Origin: CAWGJF01 sp963715745
GTDB lineage: Bacteria > Bacteroidota > Ignavibacteria > Ignavibacteriales > Ignavibacteriaceae
NCBI GenBank assembly: GCA_963715745.1
Contig: OY970271.1
Location: 2,728,001-2,792,000 of the forward strand
Length of the DNA stretch: 64,000 nucleotides
Direction of reading: 5' to 3'
Shown here piece after piece: positions 17,572 to 25,204 of the stretch. Numbering within the stretch: position 1 is the stretch's first letter; every line of letters starts with the position of its first letter. A program made the position numbers and the translations under genes. The notes under the pieces are model-generated. The model did no database searches and was not told the origin of the DNA. It saw only the letters and a list, made by a program, of their open reading frames with translations.

Positions 17572-17772
17572 ATGTTTGGAAACTTAGGTGCTGGCGAAAT
17601 AATTCTTATACTTCTTGTTATTCTTATTTTGTTCGGTGCAAAGAAAATACCAGAACTAGCACGTGGAATAGGAAAAGGAATGAGTGAGTTCAAAAAAGGT
17701 TTAAAAGATGTTGAAGATGAGATTAAATCGACCGATAAAGAATCAAAAAAAATAGACGATAAAAAAGATTAA
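17572..17772 (+). CDS. tatA: Twin-arginine translocase subunit TatA/E
   Basis: TatA forms the pore-like assembly that carries folded proteins across the inner membrane. The 66-residue protein has one N-terminal membrane helix (GAGEIILILLVILILFGAKK), the hinge motif FGAKKIPELARGIGKG, an amphipathic helix with ELARGIGKGMSEFKKG, and an acidic-basic tail. Length and motifs are standard. An AAAGGTG site precedes the ATG. tatC is not in the window. A hairpin follows directly, so this is probably the end of the purine/phospholipid operon. Confidence 0.92.
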   Translation: MFGNLGAGEIILILLVILILFGAKKIPELARGIGKGMSEFKKGLKDVEDEIKSTDKESKKIDDKKD

Positions 17773-17779
17773 TTAAACA

Positions 17780-17822
17780 CAAAGTGAATTGGTGTCTTAA
17801 TTATTGTCACTAATTCACTTTG
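17780..17822. terminator. Stem-loop after tatA
   Basis: CAAAGTGAATTGGTG (17780-17794) pairs with CACTAATTCACTTTG (17808-17822): 15 pairs with one G.T wobble and a 13-nt loop. The T-tract is weak, so it may be a terminator or an mRNA-stabilising hairpin. Confidence 0.6.
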
Positions 17823-17925
17823 GTTATTACCTTCCTGTAAAATGTTTCAATCTTCTTTTTTAATCTTTCGATAATAATTTCCTATCTTTACAATCTAAAA
17901 ATTTCAAGGTTTTCCAGGAAAAAAT

Positions 17926-18849
17926 ATGAGCATTCTTGTTGATAAAAAAACCCGCCTGGTAGTTCAAGGAATTACAGGTAGTGAAGGTTCATTCCACACC
18001 CAGCAAATGGTTGAATACGGAACTAAAGTTGTTGCAGGAGTAACTCCGGGAAAAGGTGGAACTGATTTCGAAGGTATTCCGGTTTATAATACGGTAGAAG
18101 AAGCAGTCAAAAATCTAAAAGCAAACACTTCAATAATTTTTGTTCCACCGGCTTTTGCAGCGGATGCAATACTCGAAGCAGCAAACTCAGGTATAAAAGT
18201 AATTATATGTATTACAGAAGGAATTCCTGCAGCTGATATGTTAAAAGTATACAATTCAATTAAGCAAAAAGATGTAGTCCTTGTTGGACCAAATTGTCCC
18301 GGAGTAATTTCGCCGGGAAAAGCAAAAGTTGGTATTATGCCCGGCTTTGTTCACAAGAAAGGAACGATTGGAGTCGTTTCAAGAAGCGGAACGTTAACTT
18401 ACGAAGCAGTAAAACAACTTGTTGATGTCGGACTTGGACAATCAACTGCAGTTGGAATTGGCGGTGATCCGGTTATAGGTTCAAGATTCGTTGATATAAT
18501 TAAAATGTTTAATGAAGATCCGGACACTGATGGAATTGTAATGATTGGTGAAATTGGAGGCTCTGCTGAAGAAGAAGCTGCAGCTTTCATAAAGAAAAAT
18601 GTAAAAAAACCTGTAGTTGGATTTATTGCAGGAAGAACTGCACCTCCCGGAAGAAGAATGGGGCATGCCGGTGCAATCATTTCCGGCGGCAAAGGAACTG
18701 CCGCAGAAAAAATGACAGCAATGAAAAAAGCCGGAATTGCCGTAGTTGAAAGTCCTGCCGATATTGGGAAGACCATGTTAAGTTCATTGCAGAAACTGGC
18801 AAAGAAAACCACAATTAAAAAAGCTGCCAAAAAGAAAAAGAAAAAATAA
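17926..18849 (+). CDS. sucD: Succinyl-CoA synthetase (ADP-forming) alpha subunit
   Basis: SucD interconverts succinyl-CoA and succinate with nucleotide phosphorylation in the TCA cycle. The 307-residue protein has the CoA-binding region (VQGITGSEGSFHTQQM), GPNCPGVISPG, the RSGTLTYE signature and the phosphohistidine His247 in GRRMGHAGAI. The core matches the usual length of about 290, but a lysine-rich tail, KKTTIKKAAKKKKKK, is added at the C-terminus. The beta subunit gene is not next to it. A possible -7 element TATCTTTA lies at 17883-17890, and a terminator follows, so it is likely transcribed alone. Confidence 0.95.
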   Translation: MSILVDKKTRLVVQGITGSEGSFHTQQMVEYGTKVVAGVTPGKGGTDFEGIPVYNTVEEAVKNLKANTSIIFVPPAFAADAILEAANSGIKVIICITEGIPAADMLKVYNSIKQKDVVLVGPNCPGVISPGKAKVGIMPGFVHKKGTIGVVSRSGTLTYEAVKQLVDVGLGQSTAVGIGGDPVIGSRFVDIIKMFNEDPDTDGIVMIGEIGGSAEEEAAAFIKKNVKKPVVGFIAGRTAPPGRRMGHAGAIISGGKGTAAEKMTAMKKAGIAVVESPADIGKTMLSSLQKLAKKTTIKKAAKKKKKK

Positions 18850-18874
18850 TTTTCAAAAAAAATAATATTTCAGT

Positions 18875-18900
18875 AAGCCCGCAAGACGGGCTTCTGTTTT
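18875..18900 (+). terminator. Intrinsic terminator after sucD
   Basis: AAGCCCG (18875-18881), a 5-nt loop, CGGGCTT (18887-18893), then CTGTTTT. A compact GC-rich hairpin followed by T residues. Confidence 0.8.
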
Positions 18901-18917
18901 AAATCAATTTGATAAAT

Positions 18918-18923
18918 AAGGAG
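18918..18923 (+). promoter_or_regulatory. Ribosome binding site deciding the TTG start of ndk
   Basis: AAGGAG lies 6 nt before the TTG at 18930. It favours this start over an in-frame TTG at 18909, which lies upstream of the site itself and would place it inside the coding region. Confidence 0.7.
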
Positions 18924-18929
18924 ATAAAA

Positions 18930-19361
18930 TTGGGAAAGAAGACTTTAGCTATAATAAAACCTGATGCAGTTCAAAAAGGATACACCGGTGAAATTATTTC
19001 AATGATTATAAAAGCCGGATTTAAAATCCGAGCAATGAGAATGGTTCATTTAACAAAAGAATCAGCAGGCGGATTTTATGAGATTCATAAAGAAAGGAAT
19101 TTCTTTGGCGAGTTGCTCGATTATATGACAAGTGGCCCTTGCATACCGATCTATCTTGAAAAAGAGAATGCTGTTGAAGATTACAGGAAACTAATTGGTG
19201 CAACCGATCCTAAAAAAGCTGCTGAAGGAACAGTTAGGAAACTTTATGCAACCGATATTCAGTTCAATGCAGTTCACGGATCGGATTCTGATGAGAATGC
19301 TGAAAAAGAAATAAGCCATTTTTTCTCCCGCAATGATATTTTGAACAATTATTCCTCTTAA
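18930..19361 (+). CDS. ndk: Nucleoside diphosphate kinase
   Basis: Ndk balances nucleoside triphosphate pools by phosphate transfer through a histidine intermediate. From TTG 18930 the protein is 143 residues, the standard size, and starts MGKKTLAIIKPDAVQKGYTG. The catalytic His116 lies in FNAVHGSDSDENAEKEI and the nucleotide-binding segment RKLIGATDP is present. The gene has terminators on both sides, so it is probably a single-gene unit. Confidence 0.95.
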   Translation: MGKKTLAIIKPDAVQKGYTGEIISMIIKAGFKIRAMRMVHLTKESAGGFYEIHKERNFFGELLDYMTSGPCIPIYLEKENAVEDYRKLIGATDPKKAAEGTVRKLYATDIQFNAVHGSDSDENAEKEISHFFSRNDILNNYSS

Positions 19362-19366
19362 TATTT

Positions 19367-19391
19367 GGGAGGATAATTTCCTCCCTCTTTT
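19367..19391 (+). terminator. Intrinsic terminator after ndk
   Basis: GGGAGGA (19367-19373), a 5-nt loop, TCCTCCC (19379-19385), then TCTTTT. It lies within the short gap before the next gene. Confidence 0.75.
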
Positions 19392-19397
19392 CATAAT

Positions 19398-20636
19398 ATG
19401 AAAATTTATTCCGCATTTTTTTTGTTTCTGATTTTATTTTCTTTTTCCTGTTCATCACAGGAAAAGCCTGATAAAATCTTTTATGGATCGGATGTTCTTA
19501 TATCAGAAAAACTTGATTTATTAGGAGAAAAAAAAGTAGGATTGGTAATTAACCAGGCAAGTGTTTTATCCAATGGCACTCCCCTGCTTGATACTCTGGA
19601 ATCTCTTGGAATAAATATTACAACAATATTTTCACCGGAACATGGGTTTTATGGAAATATTTCGGCAGGTCAAGAAATTGAAAATGAAAATAATAAATAC
19701 GGCATTCAGATCTTTTCACTCTATGGAAGGACTAAAAAACCAACTCCGGAAATGCTCGCAAATATTGATGTAATTATTTTTGATATTCAGGATGTTGGCG
19801 TAAGATTTTACACTTACATTTCCACGATGTTTTATGTTTTGCAATCTGCTTCAGAAAACAACAAGCAGGTTATCATTCTTGATCGTCCAAATCCATTAAG
19901 CGGAAATAAATTTTCGGGCCCTGTTTTACAGAATGAGTTAAAGTCTTTCATCGGGATTGCACCCATCGATATGATTCACGGAATGACGATTGGTGAACTA
20001 GCAAATCTTTTTGTAAATGAAAATTATATAGAAACTCAAAAGAAACCTGACTTTGAAATCATCAAAATGAAAAACTGGGAACGTGAACTTTTCTGGGATG
20101 ATTTTGCTGCAAACTGGATTCCAACATCACCAAACATTCATGATTTTGAAACTGTGCTTGTTTACCCTGCAACCTGTCTGCTCGAAGGGACAAATATTTC
20201 AGAAGGAAGAGGGACTGAACATCCATTTAAAATAATTGGTGCACCGTTTATTAATTCCAAAAAACTTTTAGTTGAACTTAATAATTCGAGTTTACAAGGT
20301 TGTGAAATAATAGCCATAGATTTTACGCCTGAATCAATTCCGGAAAAAGCCGTCAATCCGAAATATGAAAAGCAGGTTTGCAATGGAATCAAAATTCACA
20401 TCACAGATAAGAATAAATTTGTTCAGCTTGAATTTGGTATTAAACTTTTAGTTGCTCTTCAAAAATTATATCCTGAAAAGTTTGAATTCAGGAAGGATCA
20501 TTTTGATAAGCTACTTGGTGATAAAAAAATAAGAGAAATGATTGAGGACAATAAAAATGCTGACTCAATCATAAATTATATAAATAGACAATCAGAAAAT
20601 TTTAATTCAATCAGAAAAAAATATCTACTTTATTGA
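19398..20636 (+). CDS. NamZ/DUF1343 family exo-muramidase, lipoprotein
   Basis: The 412-residue protein belongs to the YbbC/DUF1343 family, whose Bacillus and Tannerella members are exo-beta-N-acetylmuramidases (NamZ) acting on muropeptides. It starts with a lipoprotein signal ending FSFSC (Cys18). Family segments seen are KVGLVINQASV, FSPEHGFYG, FDIQDVGVRFYTYISTM, DRPNPLSG and WIPTSPNIHDFETVLVYPA, with GTNISEGRGTEHPF later. It is expected in the periplasm, anchored to a membrane, and would recycle cell-wall fragments. Another lipoprotein gene follows 7 bp after the stop codon. Confidence 0.85.
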   Translation: MKIYSAFFLFLILFSFSCSSQEKPDKIFYGSDVLISEKLDLLGEKKVGLVINQASVLSNGTPLLDTLESLGINITTIFSPEHGFYGNISAGQEIENENNKYGIQIFSLYGRTKKPTPEMLANIDVIIFDIQDVGVRFYTYISTMFYVLQSASENNKQVIILDRPNPLSGNKFSGPVLQNELKSFIGIAPIDMIHGMTIGELANLFVNENYIETQKKPDFEIIKMKNWERELFWDDFAANWIPTSPNIHDFETVLVYPATCLLEGTNISEGRGTEHPFKIIGAPFINSKKLLVELNNSSLQGCEIIAIDFTPESIPEKAVNPKYEKQVCNGIKIHITDKNKFVQLEFGIKLLVALQKLYPEKFEFRKDHFDKLLGDKKIREMIEDNKNADSIINYINRQSENFNSIRKKYLLY

Positions 20637-20643
20637 GGTGAAA

Positions 20644-21699
20644 ATGTTATTAAGAATAGCAGTTTTTCTAATGGCAATAATTTTATTTGCTGCCTGTGGA
20701 GAAAAAGAAAAAAAGAATGAAGAAAAGAATTTGCAGCAAACCGTTGCAACTTATGATACAACAGATCTCAAAACTGAGGCAATCAGTAATCCAGATGAAT
20801 CTTTTAAATTCAATTATAAATTTGAAGTTGGAAAAAAATACGATTACCGGTTAACCATAATTTCTAAATCCGTACAATCGGTTGAAGTTGACTCAAATTT
20901 TACAAGAACATTTGAGCAGACTATAAGCTATTTGATTGAGCTTAATCCAATTGAGATTGATAAGGACAGTTCAATAGAACTTCAGATTACTTATAAAAGC
21001 TTTAGCCTGCATGCAAATGCAGATGGCCAGGAGATTAAATATAATTCCAGTGGTAAGCCTGACTCAGCAGACGCAATTAAATATTCTGAGTACGAAGCCT
21101 TTATTGAAAATCCGTTTAATATTCGAATTTCAAATACCGGGGAAATTTTAGATGTAATAAAAGCAGAACGTGTATCAAATAAATTTCTTGAGCTAAGGGG
21201 AGTTGCTGACTCGGTAAAAACTGAAGATAAATTAATGATTAAGGATAATCTTGTTAGCAGTATTATTAAGCCGATGCTTTCACAAATAGTTCAGAAATAT
21301 CCTGAGACTAAAATGGCAAAAGATTCCACCTGGAAAAAGGAAGCCAGTCCCTCAAGAATTATGACCTTTAATGTTCAGTTCACTTATTTCTATAACGTTG
21401 AAAAGCTTGAGAAACTCAGCGATGATAAAATTGCAGTAATTGATGGACACATAAAATCCACAGTTGAAGGTAAAACCAGCTACACCGATGAACGTGGAAT
21501 AAATTACCAGTTTAAAAAACCTGTTTCATCTGCAATAGCTAAAATTTATTTTAATATTTCAAAAGGGCTGGTTCAGAAAAGCAAGACAGAAACCACTATG
21601 GAATCTGAATACTCTATGGAAATGCAAACACCAACAGGTATAAAAAAAGGTAAAACTAAAGAGGTAATTACAAATAAAAATATTCTGGAGCTTTTGTAA
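20644..21699 (+). CDS. Putative lipoprotein of unknown function (DUF6263-like)
   Basis: The 351-residue protein starts (ATG 20644, with GAGGTG just upstream) with a signal peptide ending FAACG, Cys17 being the likely lipidation site, then a charged low-complexity linker. The mature part begins FNYKFEVGKKYDYRLTI and alternates short charged and hydrophobic strands, suggesting a beta-rich periplasmic domain. It resembles proteins annotated as DUF6263, which I cannot confirm here. It is likely co-transcribed with the NamZ-like gene. No catalytic motif is visible. Confidence 0.7.
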   Translation: MLLRIAVFLMAIILFAACGEKEKKNEEKNLQQTVATYDTTDLKTEAISNPDESFKFNYKFEVGKKYDYRLTIISKSVQSVEVDSNFTRTFEQTISYLIELNPIEIDKDSSIELQITYKSFSLHANADGQEIKYNSSGKPDSADAIKYSEYEAFIENPFNIRISNTGEILDVIKAERVSNKFLELRGVADSVKTEDKLMIKDNLVSSIIKPMLSQIVQKYPETKMAKDSTWKKEASPSRIMTFNVQFTYFYNVEKLEKLSDDKIAVIDGHIKSTVEGKTSYTDERGINYQFKKPVSSAIAKIYFNISKGLVQKSKTETTMESEYSMEMQTPTGIKKGKTKEVITNKNILELL

Positions 21700-21707
21700 A
21701 AATTTTG

Positions 21708-21740
21708 GGGTGGGAATTATTTCTCACCCATTTCTTTTTT
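21708..21740. terminator. Hairpin between convergent genes
   Basis: GGGTGGGA (21708-21715) pairs with TCTCACCC (21722-21729), one pair being G.T, followed by ATTTCTTTTTT. It serves the plus-strand lipoprotein gene and overlaps the last codons of the converging nfeD gene. Confidence 0.65.
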
Positions 21741-23048
21741 CTCTTTAACAACAACCCTCATACCTTCAACGGCTATCACTACAATTTTTTTACCTCTGTC
21801 AATAAATTCACTTTCGGTAACAACATCAACTTTTTTATCATTTATTTCTGCAGTGCCTGAAGGTCTGAGAGGTGTAGCAGAAATACCTTCCACACCTATA
21901 AGCTCTTTATTAGAAACTGTGGAGACCCAGCCCAGGTTTGATTTCTCTTCATCGGAAAGAATAAATTTTTGAAATATTGTTGTCTGTGGAAGAAATTTAG
22001 CCATCACAAGCAGCAGAATAATTGCCATTATCATTGCACCGGAAAGTTGAATTATTGCCATTGAGACAGCGTGAAAATCAATGAATGGATCTTTTCCTAC
22101 CAAAGAAAGAAAGAGTGAAACTATGATTAGAATTATTCCGCTTATACCTGCAATTCCGAAACCTGGAATTACAAAAATTTCTAAAAGTAAAAGAGCTACT
22201 CCAACTATAAATAACAGGATCTCTACAATTGATGCAAGCTCAAGCACATAAGATGAGCCAAAGAAAAGCGCTAATGCAATAAGTCCGGCAGTACCGGGAA
22301 TTCCCCAGCCGGGTGATTTTATCTCGGCAAGCAATCCAAAAAACCCAATCATTATTAACAACGAGGAAACAATCGGGTTATTCAGAAACTTTACAACTGC
22401 TTCAGCCCAGTTGGATTTTTCTTCAACAATTTTAACATCACTTAAATTAAACTTTGCATAAACGTCATCAATATCTTTAACTATATAATCACAAATTCCA
22501 TATTTAAGTGCTTCTTCTGAAGTAAGTGACACAAGTTTTGTAGAATCTACGAGACCTTTAATAACAACCCTTTCATCCACCATACCTTCAGCAATATCTG
22601 TTCTTCTGCCATTTTTCTCCGCAGTTGATCGCATTTCGGAACGCATATATGACTGATATTTTTCCCCTACTTTTTGCCCACTTTGATCAACAACGGTTGC
22701 AGCCCCGATAACTCCGCCATCTACCATGCAAATTTTGTTGCACGACAGTGCAATCAAAGCACCTGCAGAAACAGCACGGTTGTTTATAAATGCAATTGTT
22801 AAAATATTTGTTCCGATAATTGCATCTTTAATCTGGGTTGCAGCATCTACTCTGCCGCCAAATGTGTTTATTTTGAAAATAATTGCCTTTGCATCCGCGT
22901 CCTCTGCAGCACTTATTACTCTTCTAACATACGGTGCAATGCCCATATCAATTTCACTATCGATATAGGCAATAAAAATTTTTTGCTGGGCAAATGAATA
23001 AGTTGTTAATACGAATATAATTAACAGAAATAATTTTATAGTTTTCAT
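21717..23048 (-). CDS. NfeD family membrane serine protease (long form)
   Basis: The 443-residue protein has a signal peptide (residues 1-20), a ClpP-like serine protease domain (about 24-205) and a membrane region with a C-terminal OB-fold NfeD domain (about 230-440). The putative nucleophile Ser94 lies in NNRAVSAGALIALSC, preceded by INTFGGRVDAATQI; a lysine in the following GEKYQSYMR region would be the partner, as in PH1510 of Pyrococcus. Long NfeD proteins act with membrane stomatins, but no stomatin gene is adjacent here. It stands alone on the minus strand, convergent with the lipoprotein gene. Confidence 0.88.
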   Translation of the reverse strand: MKTIKLFLLIIFVLTTYSFAQQKIFIAYIDSEIDMGIAPYVRRVISAAEDADAKAIIFKINTFGGRVDAATQIKDAIIGTNILTIAFINNRAVSAGALIALSCNKICMVDGGVIGAATVVDQSGQKVGEKYQSYMRSEMRSTAEKNGRRTDIAEGMVDERVVIKGLVDSTKLVSLTSEEALKYGICDYIVKDIDDVYAKFNLSDVKIVEEKSNWAEAVVKFLNNPIVSSLLIMIGFFGLLAEIKSPGWGIPGTAGLIALALFFGSSYVLELASIVEILLFIVGVALLLLEIFVIPGFGIAGISGIILIIVSLFLSLVGKDPFIDFHAVSMAIIQLSGAMIMAIILLLVMAKFLPQTTIFQKFILSDEEKSNLGWVSTVSNKELIGVEGISATPLRPSGTAEINDKKVDVVTESEFIDRGKKIVVIAVEGMRVVVKEKKEMGEK

Positions 23049-23204
23049 TCTTGCAACTCATTAAAGAAATTCTACTCTAAAAATAGTGGGAAAGAGGGAT
23101 TAAAAAAACCGGGTAGTATAATTAGTTTAGGATTATCTATTAAATAAAATATTTGAATGCGAGTTAATAACTTACTTAGATACAGGTTAAATATTACATT
23201 CATT

Positions 23205-23231
23205 GTAGCACAGATTAGTAATCTGTGCTAC
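23205..23231. repeat. Perfect 27-bp palindrome, REP-like
   Basis: GTAGCACAGATTA (23205-23217), one base, then TAATCTGTGCTAC (23219-23231). It lies in the gap between nfeD and yajC. Palindromes with a nearly identical GTAGCACAGATT core occur as dispersed repeats in other bacteria, from memory. There is only one copy in this window. Confidence 0.6.
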
Positions 23232-23257
23232 ATTTCTGAGAGTCTCTAGGGCTTAAA

Positions 23258-23572
23258 TTATTCTGATTTTTTAGACAGGACTGTAGTAATCGCAGATCGC
23301 TCAACTTTTATTTTAACATTATCGCTTATTTGAAGCAAAGCAGTTTTATCATCAAGACCTGAAATTACGCCGTGAACACCACCGCTTGTTACAACTTTAT
23401 CTCCTTTATCGAGTGCTGATAACATTTTTTCACGTTCTTTAGTTCTTTTCTGCTGCGGTCTGATAATCATAAAATAAAAGATCAGGAAAATAGCACCGAA
23501 CATAATCAAAGTGCTTACTAATCCGCCGCCGCCTTCTCCGCCCTGCGGAGCCATTGCAAATAATAGTTCCAA
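23258..23572 (-). CDS. yajC: Preprotein translocase subunit YajC
   Basis: YajC associates with SecDF and the Sec translocon. The 104-residue protein has a glycine-rich start, one membrane helix (LVSTLIMFGAIFLIFYFMII), the signature RPQQKRTKEREKMLSALDKG and the beta segment DKVVTSGGVHGVISGLDD. The stop of tgt and the yajC ATG are immediately adjacent. The tgt-yajC order is common in bacteria and supports both calls. secD and secF are not next to it here. Confidence 0.94.
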   Translation of the reverse strand: MELLFAMAPQGGEGGGGLVSTLIMFGAIFLIFYFMIIRPQQKRTKEREKMLSALDKGDKVVTSGGVHGVISGLDDKTALLQISDNVKIKVERSAITTVLSKKSE

Positions 23573-24781
23573 TTATTCCTCCAATTTAAATGATTTTTTA
23601 CTTGATATATTTTTTATTTTTTCCGATTTCCAATCTTTAAAAGTTCCATCAATAATATTTTTTCTTGCTTCGGATAAAAGACTAATATAAAAATGAAGAT
23701 TATGAATACTTGCAAGCTCCAAAGCTAAAATCTCTCCTGCATTAAACAAATGGCGCAGATATGCTCTTGAAAAATTTGAACAGGTATAACAATCACAATT
23801 TTCGTCAAGCTTGTTAAAATCATCCCGATATTGTGAATTGCGTAAACTTAATACTCCATCTGAAGTAAACAAAACTGCATGCCTTGCATTCCTTGTCGGC
23901 ATAACACAATCAAACATATCAATTCCTCGTTCGATCGATTCCAGAATATTTTCAGGTCTGCCAACTCCCATTAAGTAGCGAGGTTTTTCTTCAGGCATAA
24001 AATCAGTTGTAAAATTTGTTAACTCATACATATCTTCAGTCGGTTCGCCGACTGCAAGACCGCCGATTGCATATCCATCAAAATCTAAATTCAAAAGATC
24101 CTTTGCAGATTGTTCGCGCAAATCATCATAAACACTTCCCTGTATTATCCCGAATAAATATTGTTCATATCCATAAAGAGAATTTGATTTTTCAAAAGCT
24201 TCTTTATTTAAGATTGCCCAGTCGCTTGTAAGCTGTGTTGAGTTTTTTGCATATTCATAGTCACACGGATACGGTGTACATTCGTCAAGCATCATCATAA
24301 TATCTGAACCAATGCTTCTTTGTATTCCTATTATTTTTTCCGGGGTAAAAAAATGTTTTGAACCATCAAGATGTGAACTGAATTCAACACCATCCGGTTT
24401 TAACTTTCTTAGTCCCGAAAGACTAAAAACCTGGTATCCGCCGCTGTCTGTAAGAATCGGTTTTGACCAGTTCATAAAATTATGAAGCCCGCCTGCTTTT
24501 TCAAGAATTTCAGTTCCCGGTCTTAAATAAAGATGATAAGTATTTGAAAGAACAATCTGAGCTTTAATATCATCATTAAGAAATTGCTGATTCACAGCTT
24601 TCACTGATCCCTGAGTTCCGACAGGCATAAAAGCCGGTGTTTCAACATTTCCGTGAGCAGTTTTAAAATTTCCTGCCCGGGCTTTTGTGTCTTTGTCCTT
24701 AGAAACAACTTTAAAATCAAGCAATTCAATTAATGATTTATTTAAGATTTCTAATTTAATGGAATTTGAATGAATGGGCAA
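23573..24781 (-). CDS. tgt: Queuine/preQ1 tRNA-guanine transglycosylase
   Basis: Tgt exchanges guanine-34 of GUN-anticodon tRNAs for preQ1 in queuosine synthesis. The protein has the N-terminal PAFMPVGTQGSVKAV, LSNTYHLYLRPG, the active-site region LTDSGGYQVFSL, YAIGGLAVGEP and MGVGRPENILE segments, and the zinc site CDCYTCSNFSRAYLRHL with a later histidine. No ATG is available: TTG at 24781 gives 402 residues with about 19 extra at the start, and TTG at 24724 gives the usual family N-terminus (LDFKVVSKD). I keep the longer frame but the shorter start is equally likely. Confidence 0.93.
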   Translation of the reverse strand: MPIHSNSIKLEILNKSLIELLDFKVVSKDKDTKARAGNFKTAHGNVETPAFMPVGTQGSVKAVNQQFLNDDIKAQIVLSNTYHLYLRPGTEILEKAGGLHNFMNWSKPILTDSGGYQVFSLSGLRKLKPDGVEFSSHLDGSKHFFTPEKIIGIQRSIGSDIMMMLDECTPYPCDYEYAKNSTQLTSDWAILNKEAFEKSNSLYGYEQYLFGIIQGSVYDDLREQSAKDLLNLDFDGYAIGGLAVGEPTEDMYELTNFTTDFMPEEKPRYLMGVGRPENILESIERGIDMFDCVMPTRNARHAVLFTSDGVLSLRNSQYRDDFNKLDENCDCYTCSNFSRAYLRHLFNAGEILALELASIHNLHFYISLLSEARKNIIDGTFKDWKSEKIKNISSKKSFKLEE

Positions 24782-24802
24782 TTTAAGCTATCTGAAATCT
24801 AA

Positions 24803-25201
24803 TTAAACAAACTTTTTCTTTTCCTCTTCGGTTGGAATCCGGCAGCAATCCCTAATACCAAATAATTTGTAACGATTTTTTGCAATTAAATCATAAATAA
24901 AATCTCTGATCGGTTCGGGTATGATTAAAAATACAAACAGAATTTTCCACAAACCTGAAAGATGTTTTGAAATCTTTAATGCAGCATTAGATTTTGAAGA
25001 AAAAGAATTTCCATCAACAAGGATGAAAGTATCAAATTCGTTTGTGTTTAAATTGAGTCGTTGAAGAATTTTTTGTCCTGTTTCAGATTGCAAAGCTGCA
25101 AACCTGAACATATCAGTTTTATCCCGATCGATAATAAAATTCACCCAGAAATTGCAGAAGTTGCAGACTCCGTCAAACAAAATAATTTTATGATCGGTCA
25201 A
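24803..25201 (-). CDS. DCC family thiol-disulfide oxidoreductase (DUF393)
   Basis: The 132-residue protein begins ILFDGVCNFCNFWVNFII, containing the DxxCxxC pattern that names the DCC family (Asp10, Cys13, Cys16), with DRDKTDMFRFAALQSETGQ following. The family is predicted to be thioredoxin-like and redox active, but the substrates are not known. A C-terminal CRIP motif is present (RDCCRIPTEEE). It sits 3 bp after the transporter gene and 22 bp before tgt, as part of the long minus-strand run. Confidence 0.87.
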   Translation of the reverse strand: MTDHKIILFDGVCNFCNFWVNFIIDRDKTDMFRFAALQSETGQKILQRLNLNTNEFDTFILVDGNSFSSKSNAALKISKHLSGLWKILFVFLIIPEPIRDFIYDLIAKNRYKLFGIRDCCRIPTEEEKKKFV

Positions 25202-25204
25202 GGA

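Noticed and set aside
18399..18830. A 143-residue minus-strand ORF opposite sucD
   Set aside because: It lies wholly inside the strongly supported sucD gene, has low-complexity composition and no recognisable domain. It is a shadow of the real frame.
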